A stretch of 64,000 nt of DNA from Trueperella abortisuis (GTDB taxonomy: Bacteria > Actinomycetota > Actinomycetes > Actinomycetales > Actinomycetaceae): assembly GCF_030811095.1 (NCBI RefSeq), contig NZ_JAUSQL010000001.1, positions 558,001 through 622,000 on the forward strand. Reading direction: 5' to 3'. Of this stretch, positions 8,370 to 17,558 are shown one piece after another (position 1 is the stretch's first letter; every line of letters begins with the position of its first letter). Under the pieces are notes generated by a model. The model saw nothing but the letters and a program-made list of their open reading frames with translations. It did not search any database and was not told the origin of the DNA. The translations under genes and the position numbers were made by a program.

Positions 8370-9230
8370 ATGGCAGGTAACGAGCAGGGTTCGCCCCAGA
8401 TTCGCGTGGTGTGTGTGGCGTACAACCCTAACGACGAGCTGACGGACATGCTGGATTCGCTCCCCGCCGCCGTGGGAGGGATGGCCTTTGAGACCGTGGT
8501 GGTGAACAACGGCTCATACACGCCAGCGCTGGAGGCGGCTCGCTCCCGTGCCACTGTCATCGACGCCGCGGCGAACCTCGGCTACGGCAAGGCCAACAAC
8601 CTGGGCGCTCGTGGCTTTGCGGGGCCGTGGCTTCTCATCGTCAACCCCGATGTCCGGTTCGAGCCGGGTAGCGTGGAGCGCATGATCGCGGTGGCGGCGA
8701 ACTACCCGCGCGCGGGCGCCCTCGGCCCGAAGATCATGACGCCCGAGGGTGAGGTCTACCCTTCCGTGCGGCAGTTCCCGCGGCTGGTTTCCGGCACGGG
8801 GCACGCGATATTTGGGCGGGTGTGGCCGGGTAACCCGTGGACGAAGCGCTACCACGCGAACGGCGCCACCGATTCCACGCACTCGGTGGACTGGCTCTCC
8901 GGCGCGTGCCTGCTGGTCCGCCGGGAGGCCTTCGAAGCCGTGGGTGGCTTCGATACGGACTTCTTCATGTTCTTTGAGGACACGATGCTGGGGGAGGACC
9001 TCGCACGCGCCGGCTGGGAGAGGATCTTTGTCCACGACGCCGTGGCGGTCCACGACCAGGGCAAGTCCTGGCGTGAGCGTCCCGAGCCGATGATGCGCGA
9101 GCACCACGAGTCGGCCTACCGTTACCTGTCCAAGGTCTACGCCGAGCCCTGGCAGGCCCCTCTCCGCGCGGCGATCAAAGTGGGGTTGAACGTGCGCCTG
9201 GCTCGGGAGCTGAGGGCGCAGCGGGCTTAG
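8370..9230 (+). CDS. wbbL: WbbL-type rhamnosyltransferase (GT2)
   Basis: A 286-residue GT2 enzyme that closely matches mycobacterial WbbL, which adds L-rhamnose from dTDP-rhamnose to GlcNAc-PP-polyprenol on the cytoplasmic face. Shared features include ANLGYG, the metal-binding NPDVRF (92 onward), YPRAGALGP, NPWTKRY and WLSGACLLVRR. Length matches the family. It is divergent from the LCP operon and monocistronic. TAAGGT lies six bases before the ATG, so it is probably leaderless. Its stop codon overlaps that of the convergent glycosyltransferase. The acceptor in this organism is inferred from orthology; the product would be the priming disaccharide of a wall polysaccharide. Confidence 0.87.
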   Translation: MAGNEQGSPQIRVVCVAYNPNDELTDMLDSLPAAVGGMAFETVVVNNGSYTPALEAARSRATVIDAAANLGYGKANNLGARGFAGPWLLIVNPDVRFEPGSVERMIAVAANYPRAGALGPKIMTPEGEVYPSVRQFPRLVSGTGHAIFGRVWPGNPWTKRYHANGATDSTHSVDWLSGACLLVRREAFEAVGGFDTDFFMFFEDTMLGEDLARAGWERIFVHDAVAVHDQGKSWRERPEPMMREHHESAYRYLSKVYAEPWQAPLRAAIKVGLNVRLARELRAQRA

Positions 9231-10143
9231 CGGTGGCCGCCGCGGCCGAGCAACCCGTCGCGCAGGCCGGCGGCCAGCTGGGCGATGCGCTCGCCCCGGC
9301 GGTCTGCGAGCAGGGAGTGGAAGGCGGCGAACTTGGCCAGCCACACCACGTAGCCGACCTGCCAACGCCAGGGCAACAGCCCCGAGCGGAGCAGGAAGAT
9401 CGTGTTGCGAGCCAGGTAGTAGCAGCGGATGGGTCCGTGGACGTGGACGGGCTGGGCGCGCCCGGGCAGGCGCACCGTCTCGTCCCCGAGGCAGTGCTCC
9501 AGCCGCGCGGCCGTGTCCACCACCATCCGGTATCCGCGCTTGCGGGCGCGCAGACACCACTCAAGATCCACGTGGTCGATGAAGTAGGCCTCGTTCATCG
9601 GGCCCACCTCCTCCAGCACCGACATCGGAATGAGGCAACCGGAGGCCAGCAGGAAGGCGGCGTCGAGGGTGGGCTCGGCCAGCTCGCGGGCGCTCGCGCG
9701 CCGCGGCCCCCAGCGCCGGTCGACGTAGACGAGCTCGTCCCCGCCGGGCTTGTTCTCGGCGATGTACGGACCGGCGGCACCGATCGGCGCGCCGCCGGCG
9801 CCCGCCGCGTCCCCGGCGCCCGCGTCCAGCCGCTCGACAAGCGTGGCGACCATGCGCGCACTCGGAAGGGAATCCTGGTCGGAGAGCAGCACGTAGCGCG
9901 CGCCGAGCTCGCGGGCGCGCAGGATCCCCACGTTCTGGGCGTGGGCGATCCCGGTGTTAGCGCCGAGCTCGATGAGCTGCGCTCCCGCCTCCCGCACGGC
10001 GTCGTCGATCAGCTCGAGCGCTTCGGGCGCCGAGCCGTTGTCCACCACGACCACCGCGCACTGGCGCCCCAACGCCTCGATGAGGGCGCCGGTGCGCGCA
10101 TCCGGGCCATAGGTGACGACGACGGCCGCGGCGGCCGGGTGCA

Positions 10144-10144
<1 letters not shown>
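9227..10144 (-). CDS. GT2 rhamnosyltransferase-like glycosyltransferase
   Basis: A 305-residue GT2 enzyme. The N-terminal fold has VVVTYGPD, VVVVDNGS and the metal-binding LLSDQDS (about 87-93), and later FIDHVDLEWCLRARKRGYRM, a hallmark of the RfbF/TIGR01556-type rhamnosyltransferases. Start is GTG 10144, which overlaps the rfbB stop (TAGTG); a longer open frame upstream lies inside rfbB and is rejected. It is the distal gene of the leftward GT2-DUF2304-rfbB unit, consistent with use of the dTDP-rhamnose made by RfbB. Its 3' end overlaps convergent wbbL by four bases. Confidence 0.85.
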
Positions 10145-11555
<1,411 letters not shown>

Positions 11556-11557
11556 GT

Positions 11558-12265
11558 TTATCGACTCTCTCTTGGTGCAAAGATCATATCGGTCAGGATG
11601 TTGACGCCGTTGAGCAGGCTCTGGCCCTTAGAACGAGAATAGTCGGTGTAGTCGATCGTCACAGGCTCTTCCGCCCACGGCAGGCCCATGGAGGCGAGCT
11701 GGTTGATGATCTGGGAGGCGTGGGCCATGCGGTGCATGGTGAGGTCGAGCCGGGTGGCGGCGTCGCGGCGCAGGACGCGCAGGCCGTTGTGGGAGTCGGT
11801 CAGGTTCATGCCGGTGCGTGCCCGGGTGACCTTCGCCGCGGTGGAGAGGATGAGCTTCTTTAGCCAGCCGGCCTGGTGCTCGCCAGTCAAAAAGCGTGAG
11901 CCGAGTACGAAGGCGAGGTCCTCGCGTTCGGCGCGCTCGATCATTCGCATGGCGTCGCAGGTGCGGTGCTGGCCGTCGGCGTCGAAGGTGACGAGGTACT
12001 TGGCGTCGGTGTAGGTAAGCACCCACGTGATCCCGGTTTGTAGCGCGGCGCCCTGGCCGAGGTTGATGGGGTGATCGACGACGACGGCGCCCGCGGCCCG
12101 CGCCAGCGCGGCCGAGTCGTCTTTTGAACCGTCGTTGACGCAGACGATGTTGGGGAAGGTCTCGCGTGCGTGGCGTACGACGTCGTAGATGACGGTCGCC
12201 TCATTGTACAGGGGGACCACGAGCCAACTCACCCGCGCTAGGTCCTGAAAACCGGCGTCTTGCAT
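11558..12265 (-). CDS. GT2, polyprenyl-phosphate sugar synthase-like
   Basis: A 235-residue GT2 enzyme with VVPLYNEATVI, VNDGSKD, NLGQGAALQTGI and the metal site FDADGQH (D95, D97), a layout typical of dolichyl-phosphate mannose synthases and undecaprenyl-phosphate sugar synthases. There is no C-terminal membrane domain, so membrane contact may come from the DUF2304 protein encoded two bases downstream. First gene of the GT2-DUF2304-rfbB-rhamnosyltransferase unit. TAATAT lies five bases before the ATG, suggesting a leaderless start. The donor sugar cannot be read from sequence. Confidence 0.87.
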   Translation of the reverse strand: MQDAGFQDLARVSWLVVPLYNEATVIYDVVRHARETFPNIVCVNDGSKDDSAALARAAGAVVVDHPINLGQGAALQTGITWVLTYTDAKYLVTFDADGQHRTCDAMRMIERAEREDLAFVLGSRFLTGEHQAGWLKKLILSTAAKVTRARTGMNLTDSHNGLRVLRRDAATRLDLTMHRMAHASQIINQLASMGLPWAEEPVTIDYTDYSRSKGQSLLNGVNILTDMIFAPRESR

Positions 12266-12276
12266 GGGCTATATTA
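12266..12276 (-). promoter_or_regulatory. Leaderless-type -10 element for GT2-DUF2304-rfbB operon
   Basis: Minus-strand TAATAT (12271-12276) five bases before ATG 12265, inside an unusually AT-rich patch. Confidence 0.5.
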
Positions 12277-12329
12277 TTGCATAAGGTTCTTCGAACCGGA
12301 TTTAGGCCTGCCTATACAAGGAGAAGCGG

Positions 12330-12929
12330 ATGGCAAAAGCGCGGATCGTCGATTCGGCTGACGTGTCGGATGAGGCGAAGATTGGTGATGGATCCAGCGT
12401 CTGGCACCTCGCACAGGTTCGAGAGCACGCCGTGATCGGCGAGAACTGTGTGATTGGTCGCGGGGCGTACATCGGCGAAGGCGTCGAGATGGGCAACAAC
12501 TGCAAGGTGCAAAACTACGCGCTCGTTTACGAGCCGGCCAAGCTCGCCGACGGCGTCTTTATCGGCCCGGCCGTAGTGCTGACCAACGACCACTACCCGC
12601 GCGCGGTCAACCCGGATGGCACGCTGAAGTCGGCCTCCGACTGGGAGCAGGTGGGTGTGACGTTGGAGACGGGCGCGTCGGTTGGCGCCCGCTCGGTGTG
12701 CGTGGCTCCCGTGACGATCGGCGCGTGGTCGCTTGTGGCGGCCGGCTCGGTGGTGACCCGCGACGTCGCGCCGCACGCCATCGTGGCGGGCGTGCCGGCC
12801 AAGCAGATCGGCTGGGTCGGCCACGCGGGCGTGAAGTTGGAGGACAACGGTGACGGCACCTGGACGTGCCCGGCCACCGGAGATACATACGAAGAATGTG
12901 ACAACACAATCCGAAAGGTTGCTAAGTAA
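12330..12929 (+). CDS. wbpD: UDP-2-acetamido-3-amino-uronate N-acetyltransferase (WbpD-like)
   Basis: A 199-residue left-handed beta-helix acyltransferase with many hexapeptide repeats (VIGENCVIGRGAYIG, GVFIGPAVVLTNDHYPRA, VGARSVCVAPVTIG). NDHYPRA is characteristic of the WbpD/WlbB group, which acetylates the 3-amino group of UDP-GlcNAc3NA. The C-terminal extension with two cysteines (CPATGD, EECDN) is common in this group. AAGGAG precedes the ATG at normal spacing. It abuts wbpE and wbpB homologues in one operon, which fixes its role more firmly than sequence alone. Confidence 0.88.
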   Translation: MAKARIVDSADVSDEAKIGDGSSVWHLAQVREHAVIGENCVIGRGAYIGEGVEMGNNCKVQNYALVYEPAKLADGVFIGPAVVLTNDHYPRAVNPDGTLKSASDWEQVGVTLETGASVGARSVCVAPVTIGAWSLVAAGSVVTRDVAPHAIVAGVPAKQIGWVGHAGVKLEDNGDGTWTCPATGDTYEECDNTIRKVAK

Positions 12930-14030
12930 ATGGAACGACAGATGATCCCGGCCGCTAAGCCGATCGTGGGCGAAGAGGAGCGCGCCGCGGTCGACGCGGT
13001 GCTCGCATCCGGCATGCTGGCACAGGGCGCGGAGGTCGCGTCCTTTGAGCAGGAGTTCGCCGAGCAGCTCACCCCGGGCGCCGAGGTGGTGGCCGTCAAT
13101 TCCGGCACCTCCGCCCTCCACATCGGCCTGATGGCCTCCGGCATCGGCGAGGGTGACGAGGTCATCGTGCCCTCCTTCACGTTCGCGGCAACGGGCAACT
13201 CGGTGGCGCTGACGGGGGCGAGCCCCGTGTTTGCCGACATCGAGCCGAACTACTTCTGCCTCGATCCCGATTCGGTGCGTGCCTCGATCACGGAGCGCAC
13301 CAAGGCCATCATGCCTGTCCACCTCTACGGCCACCCGGCGAACATGGTGGAGCTCCGCAAGATCGCCGACGAGTTCGGCCTGCAGATCTTCGAGGATGCC
13401 GCACAGGCCCACGGGGCCTCCCTTAACGGCGAGATGGTGGGAACCTTCGGTTCGTTTGCCGGCTTCTCGCTCTACCCCACGAAGAACATGACCTCCGGCG
13501 AGGGTGGCATGATCTCCACGAAGGATCCGGAGATTGCCCGCCGCGTACGCCTGCTGCGCAATCAGGGCATGGAGGTCCAGTACCAGAATGAGCTGGTGGG
13601 CCTTAACAACCGCATGACGAACATCCACGCCGCGATCGGCCGCGTGCAGCTGCGCAAGCTCGCCGGCTGGACGAAGACCCGCCAGGAGAACGCGGCGTTC
13701 CTCAACGAGAACCTGGAGGGCGTCGTCACGCCGCCGGTGGCCGAGGGCGCCGTCCACGTCTACCACCAGTACACGATCCGCGTCGCCGAGGATCGCGACG
13801 GCTTCGCGAACGCGTTGCGCGAGGAGTACAAGGTGGGCTGCGGCGTGTACTACCCGATCCCGAACCACCGCCTGCCCTCGCTCGCGCACTTCGCCCCGGG
13901 CCTAGAGCTGCCGAACACGGAGGCGGCTGCCAAGGAGGTCATCTCCCTGCCGGTTCACCCGTCGCTCAGCCAGGAGGATCTCGACCGCATCGTCGAGGCC
14001 GTTAACGCAGTGGCAAAGGCTGGTGCCTAA
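12930..14030 (+). CDS. wbpE: DegT/DnrJ/EryC1 aminotransferase (WbpE-like)
   Basis: A 366-residue PLP-dependent sugar aminotransferase. The Schiff-base lysine is K185 in LYPTKNMTSGEGGM, and D156 in FEDAAQAHG supports the cofactor ring. In the WbpB-WbpE pathway it converts the 3-keto sugar to UDP-2-acetamido-3-amino-glucuronate using glutamate. It starts immediately after the acetyltransferase stop; an ATG four codons on (12942) is an alternative that fits family N-termini slightly better. Its stop overlaps the next start by one base (TAATG). Confidence 0.9.
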   Translation: MERQMIPAAKPIVGEEERAAVDAVLASGMLAQGAEVASFEQEFAEQLTPGAEVVAVNSGTSALHIGLMASGIGEGDEVIVPSFTFAATGNSVALTGASPVFADIEPNYFCLDPDSVRASITERTKAIMPVHLYGHPANMVELRKIADEFGLQIFEDAAQAHGASLNGEMVGTFGSFAGFSLYPTKNMTSGEGGMISTKDPEIARRVRLLRNQGMEVQYQNELVGLNNRMTNIHAAIGRVQLRKLAGWTKTRQENAAFLNENLEGVVTPPVAEGAVHVYHQYTIRVAEDRDGFANALREEYKVGCGVYYPIPNHRLPSLAHFAPGLELPNTEAAAKEVISLPVHPSLSQEDLDRIVEAVNAVAKAGA

Positions 14031-15016
14031 TGACCCTTCGCTATGGACTGATCGGCCTGGGCTCGATGGGCCGCCACCACGCGCGCAACATCCGCGCGCT
14101 TGAGGGCGCCGAGCTCGTGGCCGTTGCCGACCCGTATGGCGACAGGTTCGGCGTGGCCGAGGACTTGGAGGTCCTGCCCGACGTCGACGCGCTGATTGAC
14201 GCCGGCATCGACGCCGCGATGGTGGCCGTCCCCACCGGCCAGCACGCGGAGGTCGCCCTCAAGCTGGCGGAGGCCGGCGTCCACACGATGGTGGAAAAGC
14301 CGCTAGGCTCCACGATCGAGGAGGGCAAGGCGATGGTGGAGGCCTTTGAGTCCAGGGGGCTCGTCGGCGCGGTGGGCTACGTGGAGCGCTGCAACCCGGC
14401 GTTGCTCGAGATGCGTCGCCGCATCGCCGAGGGCCAGCTGGGCAAGGTCTACCAGATCACCACCCGCCGCCAGTCGCCGTTCCCGGCGCGCATCGCGGAC
14501 GTGGGCGTGGTCAAGGATCTGGCCACTCACGACGTCGATCTCACGGCTTGGGTGGCCGGCGCGAAGTACGTCTCCATCTCGGCTCAGACGGCCCACCGCG
14601 CCGACCGCGAGTACGAGGATCTGGTCACGGCGTCGGGCAAGCTGGAAAACGGCGTGCTCGTCGACCACCTCGTCAACTGGCTCACCCCCTACAAGGAGCG
14701 TCAGACGGTGGTGTTGGGCGAGCACGGTGCGCTCGTGGCGGATACGACCATGGGCGACCTGACGTTCTACGAGAACGGATCGTTGCCGCTGGGCTGGGAT
14801 CAGATTTCCGCGTTCCGTGGTGTGTCTGAGGGGCAGGTCATCCGCTACGCCTTCGAAAAGCGTGAGCCGCTGGCCGTGGAGCACGAGCACTTCCGCGACG
14901 CCATCCTGGGTACCGGCTCGGAGCACGTGACGATGAAGGAGGCCCTGACCACCATGGAGGTGGTGCAGGCGATCCTGGATTCGGCCGCGGCGGACGGCGA
15001 GGTTCAGCACTTCTAA
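14030..15016 (+). CDS. wbpB: Gfo/Idh/MocA UDP-GlcNAcA 3-dehydrogenase (WbpB-like)
   Basis: A 328-residue NAD-dependent oxidoreductase. GLGSMG at 9-14 forms the Rossmann loop, EKP at 89-91 carries the catalytic lysine, and H167 in LATHDVD completes the family site. Next to the aminotransferase and acetyltransferase genes it is best read as the enzyme oxidising UDP-GlcNAcA at C3. Last gene of a tightly packed three-gene operon, followed 13 bases later by a strong hairpin. Confidence 0.87.
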   Translation: MTLRYGLIGLGSMGRHHARNIRALEGAELVAVADPYGDRFGVAEDLEVLPDVDALIDAGIDAAMVAVPTGQHAEVALKLAEAGVHTMVEKPLGSTIEEGKAMVEAFESRGLVGAVGYVERCNPALLEMRRRIAEGQLGKVYQITTRRQSPFPARIADVGVVKDLATHDVDLTAWVAGAKYVSISAQTAHRADREYEDLVTASGKLENGVLVDHLVNWLTPYKERQTVVLGEHGALVADTTMGDLTFYENGSLPLGWDQISAFRGVSEGQVIRYAFEKREPLAVEHEHFRDAILGTGSEHVTMKEALTTMEVVQAILDSAAADGEVQHF

Positions 15017-15029
15017 CGAAGCAAGTGCG

Positions 15030-15057
15030 GTGGGCGGGAGCTGCGGCTCCCGCCCAC
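15030..15057. terminator. Strong hairpin between convergent wbpB and GT4 genes
   Basis: A perfect 12-bp stem, GTGGGCGGGAGC (15030-15041) with GCTCCCGCCCAC (15046-15057), and a TGCG loop. It sits between convergent genes and can fold from either strand; there is no clear T-run, which is common for actinobacterial terminators. Confidence 0.75.
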
Positions 15058-15089
15058 GTGTGTTTGCGGCCTCCCCGGGCGCTTTGCGG

Positions 15090-16334
15090 TTACGGCTCGA
15101 GGAGGCGGGCGAGGGTTGCGGCGAAGTGGCTGTAGTTCTCGTCCGCGCGAGCCATGGACTCCCATGTGGCTCGCGCGCCGGCGCTCAGCCTGTCGTATTC
15201 TGCGGGTTCCATGTCGATCAACGAGGACAGGGCGTCGGCCAGGTCGCCGACCGCGGCGTCGCCGGGGATGAGGCGGCCGTTGTCGGCGTGGCGCACGAGC
15301 TCGCCGGTTCCTCCCACGTTCGTGGCAATGGCCGGGATGGCGAAGGAGAAGGCCTCCATGATCGAGACGGGCACGCCCTCGGTGGTGGAGTAGTTGACGA
15401 AGAAGTCCACGGGCTGGGTGGCGTAGTGCTCGAACAGGTCTGGGTTCGAGATCTGCCCGATGAGGGTGGTGATGTCCGCGATGCCGAGTTCGTTCACGAG
15501 CGCGGCGAGTTCGTGGGCGGACGCCTCGCCGGAATCGCCGATGTGGGTCCATCGGAACTCCCCTGGCCGCCTGCGGTGAAGCTCGGCCATGGCGCGCGCG
15601 ATATCGGGCACGCGCTTGAGCGACGCCAGCGAGGAGCAGGAGAGGAAGCGGATGGGGGTGCCCTTCGCCCGTGTGACCTCGGCGCCCGGCGCGCGGGTCC
15701 CGAGGCGTTCGATGGAGAGCTTGTCCGCCGCGAAGGGGGTGTTCGCAAGGATTGAATCGTAGGCGGAGCGCGAGATGGGGTAGACGGCGTCGACGTGCGC
15801 GGACAGGTACGGGCGGGCGGGCAGATATCCGAAGATCCCGCGGGAGGGGTAGGCGTCGTAGCTGTGTGCGCGGGAGACGGCGCGGATCTGCCCGGTGAAG
15901 TAGTGCTCCTTGAGCAGGCTCGCCACGGCCGCCTGCTTGAAGAGCCAGTAGCCGTAGGTAACCGTGGGGGTCGCGGGGTCGACGCCGGCGTCGTGCAACG
16001 CCGCGGCCGTGCGCTCGTAGAAGCCGAGCGCGGTGACGGCGAAGCGGAGGTCGAGCGCCAGGTGCTGCGGCAAGCCGAGCCGCGCGATCCTCTCGGTCAA
16101 GGAGCGGATCGCGCGCCGGGCGGCGCCCGACACGCGGGGGTCGCCCGGGCGTGCCATGTCGACCAGTGTGGCGTTGGCGGGCAGGGTGCGGGTGGTGCCG
16201 TCGCTGTGGCTGAGGTCGATCGGCACCACGTAGATCCTGTCGAATGATCGGGCGAGGTGCTCGATCTCGGATTCGAGGAACTGCTCGCCCGGGTTGTACG
16301 GGAAGTGGCTGGTGATCAGTACGAGCTGGCTCAT
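15090..16334 (-). CDS. GT4-type glycosyltransferase
   Basis: A 414-residue GT-B glycosyltransferase. The C-terminal half has the nucleotide-sugar region with FLSCSSLASLKRVPDIARAM and the family signature around TEGVPVSIMEAFSFAIPAIATNVGGTGELV (E in TTEG and in IMEAF). It starts with an ATGA overlap on the stop of another GT4 gene, forming a two-gene leftward operon. Donor and acceptor unknown; the setting indicates assembly of the wall glycan on the cytoplasmic face. Confidence 0.85.
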   Translation of the reverse strand: MSQLVLITSHFPYNPGEQFLESEIEHLARSFDRIYVVPIDLSHSDGTTRTLPANATLVDMARPGDPRVSGAARRAIRSLTERIARLGLPQHLALDLRFAVTALGFYERTAAALHDAGVDPATPTVTYGYWLFKQAAVASLLKEHYFTGQIRAVSRAHSYDAYPSRGIFGYLPARPYLSAHVDAVYPISRSAYDSILANTPFAADKLSIERLGTRAPGAEVTRAKGTPIRFLSCSSLASLKRVPDIARAMAELHRRRPGEFRWTHIGDSGEASAHELAALVNELGIADITTLIGQISNPDLFEHYATQPVDFFVNYSTTEGVPVSIMEAFSFAIPAIATNVGGTGELVRHADNGRLIPGDAAVGDLADALSSLIDMEPAEYDRLSAGARATWESMARADENYSHFAATLARLLEP

Positions 16335-17479
16335 GACCCGTCCTCGATTGCGGCGTCGTAGGCGCGGCGGGTGGTGCGCACAAAGGTGTCCATCGATACG
16401 CGCGATCGGGCGATTTCCCGGATGCGCGCGCGGTCGTAGTGGGAGGCGGAGTGGACCATGTCGGCCATCGCGGCGACAAGCGCCGGCTCGTCGTCGATGG
16501 GGATCACAACGCCGGTGCCCGGTACTGTCTGGAACAATCCGCCAGGTGTTGCCGAGGCGATCGACGGCAAGCCGGTGGCCTGTGCCTCGGAGAACACGGT
16601 CCCCCCACTTTCCGTGGCAGATACCAGCACATGGCAGTCGGAGGCGGCCATGAGCGCGGGGAGGTCGGCGCGTGCGACCGGCCCGAGGAGGTCTACGCGA
16701 TCGGAGACGCGCAGGCTCGCGGCGAGGTTGGCGTGTGCTGCGATGAGGTCTGGGCTTCCGCCCGCAATGCGGAGGCGGACGTGCGGCTCCTGCTCGCAGA
16801 CCTTGGCGAAGGCCCGGATCGTCAGGGCCGTGCGCTTGTTGTCGTCAAGGGACGAAACGTGGACAAAGGTGAACTCGCCGCGCGGCGATTGCGGGATGGC
16901 GATGTCAAAGAAAGCCTGACGTGCCGGCGGCGCAACAGAGCAGAATGGCGCGCCGTAAAAGGCGGTGAACTCCTGCGCCATCCCGTCCGACACCGTCCAG
17001 CGTGAATGCGCGCGCTGAACGGCGGCGTCGATCGCGCGAAAACGGGCCGTTCCCTTCCGGCGCGTCAGGGAGGAGGGGCGGTGCTCGGTGAGCACGTAGG
17101 GGACGTCCCAGATCTTCGCGAGTTCGCGGGCGAGGAGCGCGCCCGGGAAGACCGAGTGGGCGTGGAGAACCTGGGGCTTGCCCCACGACCGCTCATACGC
17201 CGCGGCGAGGCGCCGCGCGAGAAGGGAGAGCCGTAGCGGCTCCCCGGGGAGGCGCTCGTGGATATTCGTGGGCCAGGCGGTGGCCACGATCCCGGATTGA
17301 TCGATCGTCAGCGGCGAGGACCGAATCGCCTTCCAGCTTCGTGGCTCGGCCACGATCACGCCGACTCTGAGGCCGGACGAGCGCAGGCTCGCAACCTGCT
17401 CGGCGAAGAAGCTGCCGGTGTGGGGGGACTCGGGCGTCGGATACCATGACGGTACCCAGAGGGCGTGGGACAGGGTCAT
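16331..17479 (-). CDS. GT4-type glycosyltransferase
   Basis: A 382-residue GT-B enzyme with an N-terminal acceptor domain beginning WVPSWYPTPESPHTGSF and a C-terminal donor domain with FVHVSSLDDNKRTALTIRAF and SATESGGTVFSEAQATGLPSIA. First gene of a two-gene operon. TAGTGT lies six bases before the ATG with no Shine-Dalgarno, so it is likely leaderless. Divergent from the asparagine-synthetase-like gene. Specific linkage unknown. Confidence 0.86.
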   Translation of the reverse strand: MTLSHALWVPSWYPTPESPHTGSFFAEQVASLRSSGLRVGVIVAEPRSWKAIRSSPLTIDQSGIVATAWPTNIHERLPGEPLRLSLLARRLAAAYERSWGKPQVLHAHSVFPGALLARELAKIWDVPYVLTEHRPSSLTRRKGTARFRAIDAAVQRAHSRWTVSDGMAQEFTAFYGAPFCSVAPPARQAFFDIAIPQSPRGEFTFVHVSSLDDNKRTALTIRAFAKVCEQEPHVRLRIAGGSPDLIAAHANLAASLRVSDRVDLLGPVARADLPALMAASDCHVLVSATESGGTVFSEAQATGLPSIASATPGGLFQTVPGTGVVIPIDDEPALVAAMADMVHSASHYDRARIREIARSRVSMDTFVRTTRRAYDAAIEDGS

Positions 17480-17491
17480 GGCTCAACACTA
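17480..17491 (-). promoter_or_regulatory. Leaderless-type -10 element for GT4 operon
   Basis: Minus-strand TAGTGT (17486-17491), six bases before ATG 17479. Confidence 0.5.
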
Positions 17492-17545
17492 TCGCGAGTG
17501 GCGAGTTTGACATAGCGGGAGGCGGTCAAGGGCAGAGCCACTCGA

Positions 17546-17558
17546 TAGGATAACGCTT
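17546..17558 (+). promoter_or_regulatory. Leaderless-type -10 element for asparagine-synthetase-like gene
   Basis: TAGGAT (17546-17551), seven bases before ATG 17559. A TTGACA at 17507-17512 is too far upstream (33 bases) to pair with it. Confidence 0.5.

Noticed and set aside
17507..17512. TTGACA as the -35 of the asparagine-synthetase-like gene
   Set aside because: It is 33 bases from the candidate -10, too far for a sigma-70 promoter.
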